Assembly (NCBI GenBank): GCA_015039465.1
Contig: MU130157.1
Coordinates: 218,494-257,803, forward strand
From: Phlegmacium glaucopus
Taxonomy: Eukaryota; Basidiomycota; Agaricomycetes; Agaricales; Cortinariaceae
Direction of reading: 5' to 3'
DNA: 39,310 nucleotides
Shown here: in pieces, positions 20,706 through 31,173 of the stretch
How the letters are laid out: every line of letters starts with the position of its first letter
How positions within the stretch are numbered: the first letter of the stretch is position 1
Notes under the pieces: generated by a model
Told to the model about the DNA's origin: nothing
What the model saw: the letters and a program-made list of their open reading frames with translations, nothing else
Database searches by the model: none
Position numbers and translations under genes: made by a program

Positions 20706-21894
20706 TCCATCCCCCCCTTCGGTAGGTGACGTCCCAGCACAAAAGGAAACTGTTTGAATTTGGCCATCCTGATGTGCTTAGGAGCTCCGGGGTACTTCTT
20801 GTGGAATTCTGCAATTAATTTGGGGGCGTGTATGTTTTCCCGAGGCTCCCAGGTGTTATGTTCGATTCCAAAGTCTTGCCATTTCACGAGATATCGGAAC
20901 CTCCTGTTTATAACTCTGCTGTTGAGGATTTCCTCGAGAACCCATTCCTCTTCTCCATCAATGATTTCCGGAAGTGGAGGAGTTGGAATGCGTCTTCCAG
21001 GGATCGGGTCTATCGGGGCTGGAGTTAGTTTGACTATGTTAAAGACCGGATGGAGTCGTTTCATGGACAAGGGAAGTTGGAGTCGGTAAGCATTGTTGCC
21101 AACTTGTTCTTCGATTGGAAAGGGGCCTAGGTGCCAATGGGACAATTTCCTGGATGGTCTCGTTGTTTGTATGTCACTGGCATCCAGGTATACTTTGTCT
21201 CCCAGTTTGTATTCAGGTGCCGAAGTCCTTTTCTGATTATAATATCTTGCCATATCATCTTTAGACCTGACCAGTGCTGCTTTCACTTCGTCTAGGGTGT
21301 TCCGCATTCGTTCCGTGAATTTGTTAATGGACTCCATTTGGGATTCTGGTTGGCTCGGTTCAAAACCCATTCGGGGGATTCATCCAGAGTCTAGGAGGAA
21401 AGGTGGGTGCTGTGTGGCAGAATGGACATGATTATTGTACTGGAATTCCGCAGGGGGAAGGAGTTCGGCCCAATTGGTTTGTTGTTGGTTTGTAAAGAGT
21501 TGGAGATACTGTTCCAGTTCCTGATTTACTTGTTCTGTCTGGCTGTCTCCTTGCAGATGATAGGTGGTAGTAGCTGCTAACTTAATTCTGAGGATCTGGT
21601 AGAGCTCGCAAGTGAATTCTGCTATGAACTGTGGTCCTCTATCTGATACCACTCTCTGGGGTAGTCCATAATGTTTCCAGACATGTTGGATATAAAGGCG
21701 AGCGGTTCCGGACACGGAGGTGGTAGTAAGGGTTGGTGCAAAATGAGCTCATTTGGTAACCGAATCAACTACTACCATTACCGAGTCGTATCCTGAAGAC
21801 TCCGGAAGTTCCACTATGAAGTCCACACTAATTGTGTCCCATGGAGCGTTCAGAATCGGGAGGGGATGGAGTTCACCAACTGGGTGGCGTCTTT

Positions 21895-22252
21895 TGTCAG
21901 AGGACACTATGTAGGTACATACACGAATGCTTACACGCTCCATCACACCCTGCCCTAAGTATTGTACATGAACCGTTACTAGTAGTTCCGACAAATGTTG
22001 CTTAGTACTGACACATGTGCGTCCCCGAGTAGATACCTATCACACATTCTTATGGAACATGTGTCCTATTTCTATTTTACCTACTGTCATGTTGTTACCT
22101 GGGCCCAGGGTAGTTACCCGGGCCCATCTTGTATTTAGTATAAAGGTAGCAGGTGTCGTTCCTAGAACGACACCTTGATATTAAACTTGGTTCCCGGCGA
22201 TACTCCTTCTCTCTAAAGTCTTAGTGTACTAACACAGAGACGTCCCCTAACA
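21895..22252 (+). mobile_element. Solo LTR inside gypsy integrase, target duplication TCTTT
   Basis: Starts TGTCAGAGGACAC, ends CGTCCCCTAACA, and is flanked by TCTTT at 21890-21894 and 22253-22257. TATA-like AGTATAAAGG near 22137 is followed by a perfect 11-bp-stem, 3-base-loop hairpin at 22151-22175 and ACTTGGTTCCC. Removing it and one target copy restores the integrase reading [14 protein letters not shown]. Its 3' part resembles the 10092 LTR (ACTTGGTTCCC, CCTAACA), suggesting related families. Confidence 0.92.
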
Positions 22253-23862
22253 TCTTTGAGCCTTAGTCTGAAGACACAGGTCACAGGTTGAGGCATATTT
22301 TCCAATATATCGGGACATCTGTGGCCACCAATAGTTTTGGGATACGAGTTCGAGGGTCTTCCACCTTCTCGGATGCCCAGCAATTAGGGTGTCATGGCAG
22401 AGAGATACAATCCATCTTCGCAAGTCAAACATGTCCAGAACATAGATTTTTCCTCGGAAGGAGAGGATGTCGTTGTCATGAGACCATTCCGCTGATCAGA
22501 CGAATCGCGTGTGAGTGGTTTTCAACTCCTTTACCACTTTAGCTATGGCCTCTTCTTTTACACCTTCACGGGTGCCCTTCCAGATATCTTTTAAGACGTC
22601 TCATTCTTCTCCTATGACTTCCAGTCCTTCTAAGGCCCGAATCGTGAAAAAGCCTGGAGTTAGGAGTGTGATGTTGTCATTGTCACTGGTTCCGGTTCCG
22701 TGATCCGCTTGTCTAGACAAGGCGTCCGGTTTTCCCATGCTTTTGCCTGGTCTGTGGTGCATGAGGAAATCAAACCGGGCTAGGAACAATGACCAACGGG
22801 CTTGTCTCTGATTGAGCTTTTTGGCTGTCACGAAGTATTCCAAGTTCTTGTGATCAGTCCAGATCTCGCACTTATGTTCCGCTCCTTCAAAGAAGTGTCT
22901 CCACTCTTCTAGGGCTCAGATGATTGCTAGCATCTCTTTGCCATGGATCTCGTAGTTCCGCTTGACTGGAGACAAGGATTTAGACAGGAATGCAACTGGG
23001 TGCCATTTCTCATCATTGAGGGATTGTTGGGAGAGTACAGCTCCGGTTGCAAAATCGGAACTGTCTGCTTCGATATGGAACGGCCTGGAGTTGTCCAGAG
23101 AGGCTAGAATTGGGGTTGAAGTGATCAGGTTTTTGAGAGAATTGAACGCCAACTGCTCTTCCGTATTCCATCTCCATTTAATGTCACTTTTGGTGAGATT
23201 GAACAAGGGATGGGCATGATGAGAAAAGTCTTGGATGAACCTTCGGTAAAAGTTGGTAAAGCCTAGAAATGACTGGACTTCCTTTTTGTTGGAATTGGCC
23301 ATTCCGCTACTCCAGCAACTTTTACAGGGTCCATCTCAATGGAGTTATGAGATATTATGACTCCGAGGTATTCCACCTTGGTTTGTTCGAATTCGCACTT
23401 GTCCGGTTTTAGGAAGAGTTTATGCTTCTGTAAAAGTTCCAGTACTCTCCGAGTTACGGACCGGTGTTCCTCTAGTGTCTCCATGAATATCAGGATATTA
23501 TCAAGGTAGACCACTACAACCCCTTCCATTATGAGTTCGCGGAAGATGTTGTTCATCATTGTTTGGAAAGTAGCTGGACTGTTGGTGAGGCCAAAGAACA
23601 TAACCAGGGGTTCAAATAATCCCCAGTTGGTTCGGAAAGCCGCTTTCCATTCATCCCCTTCCTTCATTCGGACATTGTTAAAACCCCATCAGACGTCCAA
23701 CTTAGTGAAGTATTTAGCACCCCAGAGTTGGGTAATCAGTTCCGAAATGAGGGGAAGTGGGTACTTGTTTTTGATGGTGATTGTGTTGAGAGCTTGATAG
23801 TCCTGAACAAGCCAAAGACTTCCGTCTTTCTTTTTGATAAAGAAAACCAGAGATGCCATCGG

Positions 23863-24738
23863 TGATAGGACCCATATAGCCTCTAGGTTTGTAAACTGGT
23901 TATTTTTGTGATTTAACAACTTCGCAGTATATGCGGATGCCTCGCAGGTACCAACTTCATTTGCACTCTCATTTGCAGTTTTCGCACATCCTTCGCACCT
24001 CACATAACATGATATAGTACTCGCATAACCTTCACACATCACTTCTACGACCTTCATAACTATTCAAAGCACCCTCATTCCTCTTCGCACTTCATACTTT
24101 GACATATCTTCAGTTCTCTCAGTCAATATTGGACTTAACCATTTGATCCCTTTGCAACCATACCTTCGCACAGCCACTCTCTAATCTCGCGGTCTTTCAT
24201 GGTTCACACACGTGTTCCTTATCTCTCCATGCATCCTTTGCATTGGTTTTATTATGGTCCGTGTTGTCTTGCATTTACTTTCTTTCATCTTTCCATATAT
24301 ATATATTTATCATTCTTTCAAAACAGGAGGTCATTCAACTGACCTCCTTACTCATCACCTTTATTTTTACTTTGTCTCCTATTCCTTCATTACCAAACTA
24401 TTGGGCCCATGTGACTTTGCATTAGCTCAATTCTTACATTACTGTTTCGCATATCCACACCTGGTTAGTTCTTGACTCTTGTATTAAGTACCTGTAGCAA
24501 GTAGGAGGAGAGGTGAACAAGAGATGGCCAGAGTTTTGATCCCATAAAATTTGCAGCAACGTTCTAAGTCAATAGTCTCATCCTTTAAGCTACTTCCCGA
24601 ACCTCACTATCTTTGCGGTCTACTCTTCTTGCGTATTTCAATACCGCAAACTTCTCTTTGAATTCTATCGAGGAAATCTACATTAACCCCTCCGAACTAC
24701 ATTACTACTTGCGGTCTGATCCCACCGCAGGTACATCA
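23863..24738 (+). mobile_element. LTR-like element inserted in gypsy, copy A
   Basis: Starts TGATAGGACCCA and ends CCGCAGGTACATCA. It matches 33651-34492 at both ends and through the 3' half (for example ACTCATCACCTTTATTTTTA, GTTTTGATCCCA, ACTACTTGCGGTCTG, CCACCGCAGGTACATCA). Hairpin AGGAGGTCA..TGACCTCCT at 24325-24348. Flanks are ATCGG on the left and ATTGG on the right, an imperfect 4-5-bp duplication. It sits within the codons for SKSP/MASLVFF at the start of RT, and removing it restores SKSPMASL. Confidence 0.8.
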
Positions 24739-27106
24739 TTGGAGATTTGGAAGGTCGGATGCATCCAGAGTTTAAATTCTCCTGGAGGAACACGTCGAGT
24801 TCCTTTTGTTCCGTCGGAGCTAGAGGATAGACCTTGCAACCTGATGGTTTTTCTCCTGGAATAAGTTCTACTGCATGGTCCCAAGGTTTTGGATCAGGTA
24901 GGATATCAAAAGATTCTTTGGCGAAAACACTATCAAATTCTCAGAGATAATCCAGAACTCCTTCTTTTGTTTCCGATCGTGTGTTGCGCTGGAAAGCTTC
25001 TGCAAGATGTTGGGAGATGGTGGAGATGGCTTGGATATCTGCCTGCAGTGGTAGTAGGCTGGTGGCAAATATTCTGTCGCCATCCTCAAATTCAGGGTTT
25101 GGGCTTTTTTCCTCCTCATCATCCTCATCACAATCCTCTACATGAGCCAGAAGTGGGCCGGTTGAACATTTTTCAATTCGGCTTATTTCCGCCTTTTGAA
25201 TTTTTTGTTCTTCTCGGATTTCATTCCTGCATTCCAAACAACAACGGGGTGGACAATGGGACATTTTTACTTCTCCGGTTGCCCAGTTGATCTCCGGGTT
25301 GTGCATCTTAAGCCAGGAATGTCTGAGAATCAAGGTTTGTTTTCCCAGTCCAGTGACCGCGAACAAGGATCTCTCGGAATGTCCTTTATACCTGAGTATC
25401 AGATCAACCACTTCTGTGATCGATCCGGCTTCATTTGGGGTACCGTCAACGTTAAATACCAGAATCGGATTTGACAGGGATTTTGTTGTGAGCCTGTTAG
25501 TTTTGACATAGTCTCTGTCAATAAACCTTCCGTCGGCTCCGGAGTCTATTAAGGACAGAAAGGAGTTTACTTCTCCAGTGTCGGTCGTTTCAATGCTGAC
25601 TTTGAGTTCCAGTGATTTCGAGTCAGCATCAAGGGAGCCAATAGTGAACTTTTTTGGGAGGGTTCTTTCCCATCGGGGTCAGAACACTTGGATTGTTTTT
25701 GGAATTTCTGATGTTTGTACGACTTGAATGTTTTCAACTGTCTCGTTTATTTCATCAATGCTATCTACATGTAAAACAGAGAACCGGTTGGTCGTTGACA
25801 GCGAGGGCGTGCAGTTCACTCGTTGTTTTGGCAAAAATCCTTTAAATCCTTGGTCTGACTTTTGTGTTCAGTGTTCTCCGAAGGTTCCATCGGTTCCGGA
25901 TCAGGTACTTTGTCATATTCGGCCAGCCAGAACTCCAAGAGGGTATGGAGTTCGTCATTGGTCATTGTTTGGACATCAAAACATTTTTCGCAATGTCTCC
26001 TGATGTGTCCAACACCTCTGCACCGGAAGCATGACAGCGGTACAGAACCTGCTTTTTGGGCCGCGTCAATGTCCATAGGTACAGGGTTTCCCAGAGTTGG
26101 TACAAGGTGTGCGTTCCTCTGTGGCAGAATTGACGGATTGAATCGGAGTGTGGTGGTACCGGTTGGTTGAGAAGTGGTTGCTGCCGGACTTTTGTAAGCT
26201 GACTGGAAGGCCTCGTTAGTAGCTCGGTTTTCGTCTATTGTCCGTGCCATTCTGTACCATCCCATCAGATCTGTATTGGATGGTCTTCCGGAAGCCATTG
26301 TAGCAATAGAGTTCTGAATCTGGGCATTCAGGCCTCTTCGGAATTTTACTACAATAGTTTTCGGATTGGTGTATCCAGAATCCGTGATTAGGTCTTGAAA
26401 TTTGTCCACATATTCTTCCAAGGACCAGGTTTTCTGGAAATATCCAGTCAACTCTAGTCGGTTGATGGCAACCGAGTCCGCATTTGTGGGACAGAACTCC
26501 TTTTTGAAGTTGTCTCGGAAATCAGACCAATCCAGGAACCAGGTTGACTGAGGGTTGTCCATTTCCCATCGGAAAACCCTAGCTGCCCACTTTGATGCTC
26601 TTCCGGATTTCATGTAGGACATGGCCCAGATAATTTTTGTTTGCTCATCCAAGAATATGTCGGAACAGAGCTGGATGTACGTTTGGCAGGAGTGAAGGAA
26701 TGCTGTTCCTTTGGATCATTCTCTGTCAAACTCCGTTGGGAATGCTGGCCTTGCAGAGCACGTCCGGGGTATGTTTTTGGTTTGAGGGGGAACCTCTTGT
26801 TGTGGTACAGGTGATTGTACATTTGGAACGAGTTGGTGGATTGTCTCCATGATTTGGTCAAATCTGTTTTGGTATTCAATGTCCCGAGCTTACAATAGGA
26901 CGACTTTTCTTTCCAGCTGGGCGGTGCATTTATCGTCCATGGCTGATAGGAAGGAGCCACTCAGAGATGTGTGCTGTGAAGACAAGGAGGGAGCCATGGT
27001 CTGGGAGTGTACGGAGTCTGATTGGCCCGAATTGGGGGCTGTAAACCAGACTATTGTTCCACTGTGTGGACCGGACTCAGTCCGTTAAAGGATGATCCTT
27101 TCCTAA

Positions 27107-27361
27107 TGTTAGGGCAACTGCGACGCTGACTTAGTCAAGCTAGCAGGGGATCTAAAGTTAATAATATTTCAAAGGGATATCTACAAGTGACTCACCTAGC
27201 AGGGGATCCAAAGAGGAAAGGATGGGGATCCCTGCTAGGCTGTGGGCTATTTAAGTACTAATATGGACATAACGGACATATAAAATAAATAAAGGAATGA
27301 TATGATAATAATTAATTAATTAATTAAGAAGTGGTGTGATGTGAAAAATAAAAATAAAAGA
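27107..27361 (-). repeat. 5' LTR of the gypsy element, truncated
   Basis: Matches the other LTR from TGTTAGGGCAACTG to AAAATAAAAATAAAAGA, then stops. The remaining 158 bases (the promoter-side end in minus orientation) are replaced by repeat X. No clear primer-binding site was recognised in the 110 bases between this LTR and gag. Confidence 0.88.
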
Positions 27362-27362
27362 C

Positions 27363-27746
27363 AGTATAAATTGTTGTTTGTGTTGTTATAAAACACCAAC
27401 CAGAGGGAACTGGACCAGACTTTAGGTCAGAATATCCCCCTGTGTTCGTTTAGGGAAGGTATAAGCAGAGACTAGTAAGCACACTTGGTTAGAAGAGAGT
27501 AGAGGAGGATGAGGATGAAGATCTTGGAAGATGAATGAGGTAGAGGACAAGGATGAGGATGGGCAAGAAAGAGTCTTCAGTAAGACTATAGCGGTTGACA
27601 GTAGAGGACAGTGACAGTAAGGGACTGAAAAAGCGAACTTAGAGGGAGGAATTCACTGGAATTCCACTGAGAGGATGACTGTTGGGGAGTAAGAATGAAT
27701 TGAGGTAAACTGGGGGAAACTACCTATCCTGGTACAAAAGAGCTGT
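27363..27746 (-). repeat. Repeat X, copy 2
   Basis: Uninterrupted counterpart of 11839-11894 plus 12960-13365. It abuts the truncated gypsy LTR on the left and the CCCCCAC-family element on the right, which begins just after GGTACAAAAGAGCTGT. Confidence 0.65.
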
Positions 27747-27865
27747 ACTTTACAGTCCCCCACATACTCCACTGGACTCCAGTGGACTCCACATAATCCA
27801 CCAGACTCCACCCGGATTCCACTGGAGTCCGGGTGGAGTCTGGTGGACTATGTGGAGTCCACTGG

Positions 27866-28012
27866 AGTCCGGTGGAGTCTGGCAGAGTCTGGCAGAGTCT
27901 GATGGAGTCAGGCAGAGTCTGGCAGAGTCTGGTGGAGTCTGATGGAGTCTGATGGAGTCTGGCAGAGTCTGGCAGAGTCTGGCAGAGTCTGGCAGAGTCT
28001 GGCAGACTCCAT
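27866..28012. repeat. Tandem array of the decamer GTCTGGCAGA
   Basis: Around 14 units of ten bases with variants GTCTGATGGA and GTCAGGCAGA, just inside the left end of the composite element. A reverse-oriented CAGACTCCATCAGACTC closes the array. Confidence 0.9.
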
Positions 28013-28249
28013 CAGACTCTATTTCATTTATGCTGGAATACCATCAAAATTGCAGTACTTTACTGTCCCCCACAAGATCTGATCAGAGTCTAATTAATTG
28101 GACACTAATTTCTAAGTAGAACTTCTATACTGTGAATTTTCTTGGATACAAAAAATTCAATATTATTTATTTCATTAATATAATAACATAAAAATATCAA
28201 AATAAATACCCCTGTGAGAGGGGTTGCTGGTGTTATTTTCGTGGCCTAT

Positions 28250-28312
28250 AAAAAATAAAAAGTAAAAAGTAAAAAGTAAAAAGTAAAAAGTAAAAAAATA
28301 AATAGAGAACCT
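28250..28312. repeat. AAAAAGT microsatellite
   Basis: Repeated AAAAAGT units within an A-rich tract. Confidence 0.9.
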
Positions 28313-28384
28313 GTAAGGGGTTTTCTCGTTGTCGTAGCAAAAAATGAGGGAGGGAGGTAGCCGCTGGTCTCTTTTTTACGCGTC

Positions 28385-28830
28385 TGGGTATCGTTGAATG
28401 TATGTGGGTGTTGTCATACGCGTTGTCGCACGCGTCTGGGGGCCTTTGTACATGTCCAGGTGACGTTGTACGCATCCGGGTGCTGTCGTACACGTCTGCA
28501 CGTGTATGGGTGACATTGTACGCGTCCGGGGGGTCTTCGTACATGTCTGCACGTGTATGGGTGACGTTGTACGCGTCCGGGGGGTCTTCGTACACGTCTG
28601 GGTGTCGCTGGAGGTGTATGGGTCATATCTGGGGGGTCTTCATACGCGTCTGGTGTCGTCGTACGTGCCTGGGTGCCGTTGGACATGTCTGGGTATTGTT
28701 GTACGCATCCGGATGTTGTCCTATGGGTCCGGGTGTCGTTGCACACGTGTGGGTGGAGCTGGACACGTCTGGGTGACGTCGTATGTGGGTGGGTGTTGTA
28801 CGCATGTGGGTGTCATGGTACGCATTGTTG
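28385..28830. repeat. GT-rich degenerate tandem block
   Basis: Irregular units of about 25-30 bases built from CGTCTGGGTGTCGTTGTACG and CGCGTCCGGG words. A longer segment of about 57 bases (CACGTGTATGGGTGAC..TACGCGTCCGGGGGGTC) is repeated at about 28499 and 28551. Frames are open on both strands, but the translations are simple Thr/Arg/Pro or Val/Trp/Ser repeats, so I do not call a gene. Confidence 0.8.
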
Positions 28831-28939
28831 GTTGTTTGTTATTGTTGTTATTCGTTGTCTATGACCTATTATAACATGTTAGTAGTGGATTAGAATAGAA
28901 TAAAATAAAAATACCCCCCGGTGAGGGGGGGTTACTGTT

Positions 28940-29035
28940 GCTACGTCGTCGTGCACCTGTCGTTGTACTGCCGTCGTTGTGCTGTCGTCGTTGTGCTGTC
29001 GTCGTTGTGCTGTCGTCGTTGTGCTGCCGTCGTTG
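28940..29035. repeat. Tandem array of GTCGTCGTTGTGCTG
   Basis: About five 15-base units with minor variants. The sequence just before it (ATACCCCCCGGTGAGGGGGG) resembles ATACCCCTGTGAGAGGGGTT at 28206, as though a module of A-rich tract, C/G hairpin and GT-rich array had been copied. Confidence 0.85.
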
Positions 29036-29116
29036 TTTGTGTATTCGTTGCTGTTGTTGTGTAATGGGTATTAGTATATATTAAAGGTCGATACAATGAC
29101 TGACTTACCTTTTTAT

Positions 29117-29149
29117 GACCACAGATGATGCGCAGCATCGTCTGTGGTC
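29117..29149. repeat. Hairpin GACCACAGATGATGC / GCATCGTCTGTGGTC
   Basis: Fifteen-base arms with one mismatch and a three-base loop. A second, smaller palindrome (GACCACATCACATGTGGTC) lies at about 29206-29224 and shares the GACCACA word. Confidence 0.85.
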
Positions 29150-29911
29150 GTCGTTACTGCCGTGTGATGGTGTGGGAAACAGAGGAAGAATTCAACAAAC
29201 AAGTGACGACCACATCACATGTGGTCACGTGATCGCACCCCGCAGACTGAACAAAATACATCATTTTGATAGCAACACGAAATTGCTATCAAACATTTGT
29301 ATATTATAAGATTTATTTTCTTGAAATTTCAATTCTGGTCAGAACTCATCAGATTTCACTTGGAAAAATGAGTGGTCAGATTCTGATCAGGTAGCAGACT
29401 CTGCTGGACTCTGCTGCAGTCCAGTAGAGTTGCTGGAGTCCAGCAGAGTCCAGCAGAGTCCAGCAGAGTCCACTGGACAAGTCTGGTGGAATTCACCAGA
29501 TTAACTCTTACGGACTGGACTGGACTCCAGCTAGACTGGACTGGCAAATTTGGCCCATGTCACACTACAACAGTCCAGAACTTGAGTCCAGTGGAGTCCA
29601 CTGGACTCTGGTAAAGTCCACCGGATTCCGGCAGAGTATGTGGGGGAGTGTACAGTCCTCACCATGGTAGATCAATAATTGATGTGAGCAAGTTGAGTTG
29701 CCTAATTTGGACATATTCTAAATTTGATGAAGCAGGGCCACCATGCAGGAGGTGTAGCCAGGTCATTTCTCAATGGATTTTGATAAAACAAATTGTAAAA
29801 AATTCAGAAAAAAAGAGCTACATGGCTCAAAGCAGAAAATTGTTGAAAATACACAAGATTCCTTGTGACAGTTCCTAGAAGGATCTGAATATCCATACCC
29901 TTATCTTGTTC

Positions 29912-30271
29912 TGTTGTAATACCGACAGTCCGAGCATCCTCATGATATTTAATTATACCCAGTAACATTTCATATTATCACTCCACCATCATTTTATACT
30001 GTTCCTATCATCACCGAGAGTTATATCCTTTTATCACTATTCCGTTGCTATATAAACTCAATAGTTATATTCCGACACCTCAGTGTTTCATTATCACTGA
30101 GGTGTAAGTCATTCTACTTTTACTTCATCACATTCCTTTTACTCATTCATAGTAGTACTATTATTAATCTCATTCTAGGTACTACTATTCAATTCATATA
30201 GTGTTTCATTATCACTGAGGTTACTATTATTAATCTCATTCTAGTCCTGGTTATACCCTGCAATTGCTACA
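29912..30271 (+). mobile_element. Solo LTR with 5-bp target duplication TGTTC
   Basis: Starts TGTTGTAATACCGAC, ends CAATTGCTACA, and is flanked by TGTTC at 29907-29911 and 30272-30276. TATA-like CTATATAAAC near 30048 and a perfect 11-bp-stem hairpin at 30075-30105. Its 3' part has an internal duplication of the hairpin-side sequence (TGTTTCATTATCACTGAGGT and ACTATTATTAATCTCATTCT each occur twice). Confidence 0.9.
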
Positions 30272-30276
30272 TGTTC

Positions 30277-31173
30277 CTCATATCCTTCACTTAGGCCTCT
30301 TTGGCACTTGTAAGCTCATCCTTGATGAGGTTAGTAAGACTGGGGAGACATATTGCTGAGATGATGAGCAGGATTGGGAGGATGTGGATGAATCAGGATG
30401 ATTGACATCAGAATGTATAAGATCTTGGTCATAATATTGCAATTTTCCCAGAATATTTCATTTATTTGGGGGTAATATTCAGGATTACTGTATTATATAC
30501 ACTATACTATGTATACTTTGCAAAGAAAATGGAGGGAAACAGTCAATAACTCAAGGAACTGCAACTGTATCAGTAAATGTGACATCAATGGCTGTGTCAC
30601 ACGTGACTGGGTCAGGCTGTTACTGGGGATTGTTCACCTCCAGTTTCAAAGTCCGGAGATTTTTTCTGACACGGTTTGGGGGGCGTGATATGAACAGGAC
30701 TACATATGATCCCAAAGTTGTGAAATTCAAACGGTAATTTTAAACCCATGAGCTATCTTCTCTGCTGCGGTTTCTTGACTGTTATCAACTTTGAATCAAG
30801 TAATTTTCTAATCCCGAGGGGCCCACGGCAGTCGCCGGTCGGATGTTGGATTGTGGAAATCTGTGGCCGCAGTGTACAATTGTCCTGGCAGCGGATTACT
30901 AAACCTTTGTGTAATGCATCTGAAAAACCAGCTCTCTGGCAACTCGGTTTCATCTGTCTAATCCTTCGTCTGCTCTCACATCTCATTAGTAGGACTAGGT
31001 ATGGCCTAGAGGACAGTTTTGGGCGTCTACATACGGTCCGATGCATAGTTTATTCCTGCAACTCCAGGTCCCAACTGCCTACTCATAATGACTCCATGCC
31101 TAGTCCCATTTGTCTAATTTCTCACACAACCCCTTTATAAGACGTGATATGGAATTGGTCATGATTCTAATAA
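30277..31173. promoter_or_regulatory. Upstream region of the transporter gene
   Basis: No gene seen. It includes the conserved 60-base motif at 30643-30702 and a more GC-balanced part from about 30740 that reads as non-coding in all frames I inspected. It should hold the promoter of the downstream transporter gene, but no specific element can be assigned. Confidence 0.4.
30643..30702. repeat. Dispersed conserved motif, copy 2
   Basis: GTTTCAAAGTCCGGAGAT followed by 42 bases identical to 18901-18942. It lies about 470 bases upstream of the transporter start codon and retains its CpG dinucleotides. Confidence 0.85.

Larger units (their letters stand above)
20582..26997 (-). pseudogene. gag-pol: Gypsy gag-pol (Gag, PR, RT, RNase H, IN, chromodomain)
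   Basis: Start ATG GCT CCC at 26997. Gag includes LDEQTKIIWAMSYMKSGRAS and a CCHC knuckle CFRCRGVGHIRRHC (25990-26031). A frame change follows near 25825. Protease has LIDSGADGRFID (about 25530-25555). RT has FFIKKKDGSLWLVQDYQALN, GLTNSPATFQTMMN and YLDNILIF, where the second Asp of the usual YxDD is Asn. A second frame change lies near 23300. RNase H starts FHIEADSSDFATGAVLSQQS. Integrase has a zinc-binding part (H..H, STCDLCLQ) and [20 protein letters not shown]. The chromodomain is EEEWVLEEILNSRVINRRFR..LVKWQDFGIEHNTWEP. In-frame stops are mostly TGA: 26716, 25679, 24941, 23689, 22916, 22601, 22496, 21749, 21380 (plus-strand start of each), and a TAA at 26890. The final frame has no stop before the LTR and runs about 120 bases into it. 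Confidence 0.93.
20293..27361 (-). mobile_element. Ty3/gypsy chromovirus, decayed, with nested insertions
   Basis: A minus-strand LTR retrotransposon. The LTR at 20293-20705 is matched by 27107-27361. Gag, protease, reverse transcriptase, RNase H, integrase and chromodomain lie in order from 26997 down to the 3' LTR. A polypurine tract (GAAGGGGGGGATGGA on the minus strand, 20706-20720) directly precedes the 3' LTR. Two foreign LTR-like insertions lie at 21895-22252 and 23863-24738. Many in-frame stops and at least two frameshifts make it inactive. Host flanks cannot be compared because the other LTR is truncated. Confidence 0.93.
27747..29656. mobile_element. Large composite CCCCCAC-family element (M3/M4)
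   Basis: Left end ACTTTACAGTCCCCCACATA then CTCCACTGGACTCC; right end, opposite strand, ACTGTACACTCCCCCACATA then CTCTGCCGGAATCC. A second left-type end, ACTTTACTGTCCCCCACAAG, lies inside at 28057, so one member may have inserted into another. Subterminal GTCTGGCAGA and GTCCAGCAGA arrays occupy both ends (27780-28015, 29390-29640). The interior holds several low-complexity blocks and hairpins but no convincing gene. No target duplication was found. Confidence 0.65.

Noticed and set aside
25816..25835. Programmed -1 frameshift between gypsy Gag and protease
   Set aside because: No standard X XXY YYZ slippery heptamer in the right phase was found. With another frameshift elsewhere in this decayed copy, mutation is the simpler explanation.
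28233..28874. Open frames on both strands over the GT-rich block
   Set aside because: Translations are simple repeats on both strands with no domain or conserved start. Low complexity explains the lack of stops.
30748..31140. 130-codon frame upstream of the transporter
   Set aside because: An overlapping opposite-strand frame is equally open, with no motif and no family resemblance. It is more likely promoter/leader sequence.
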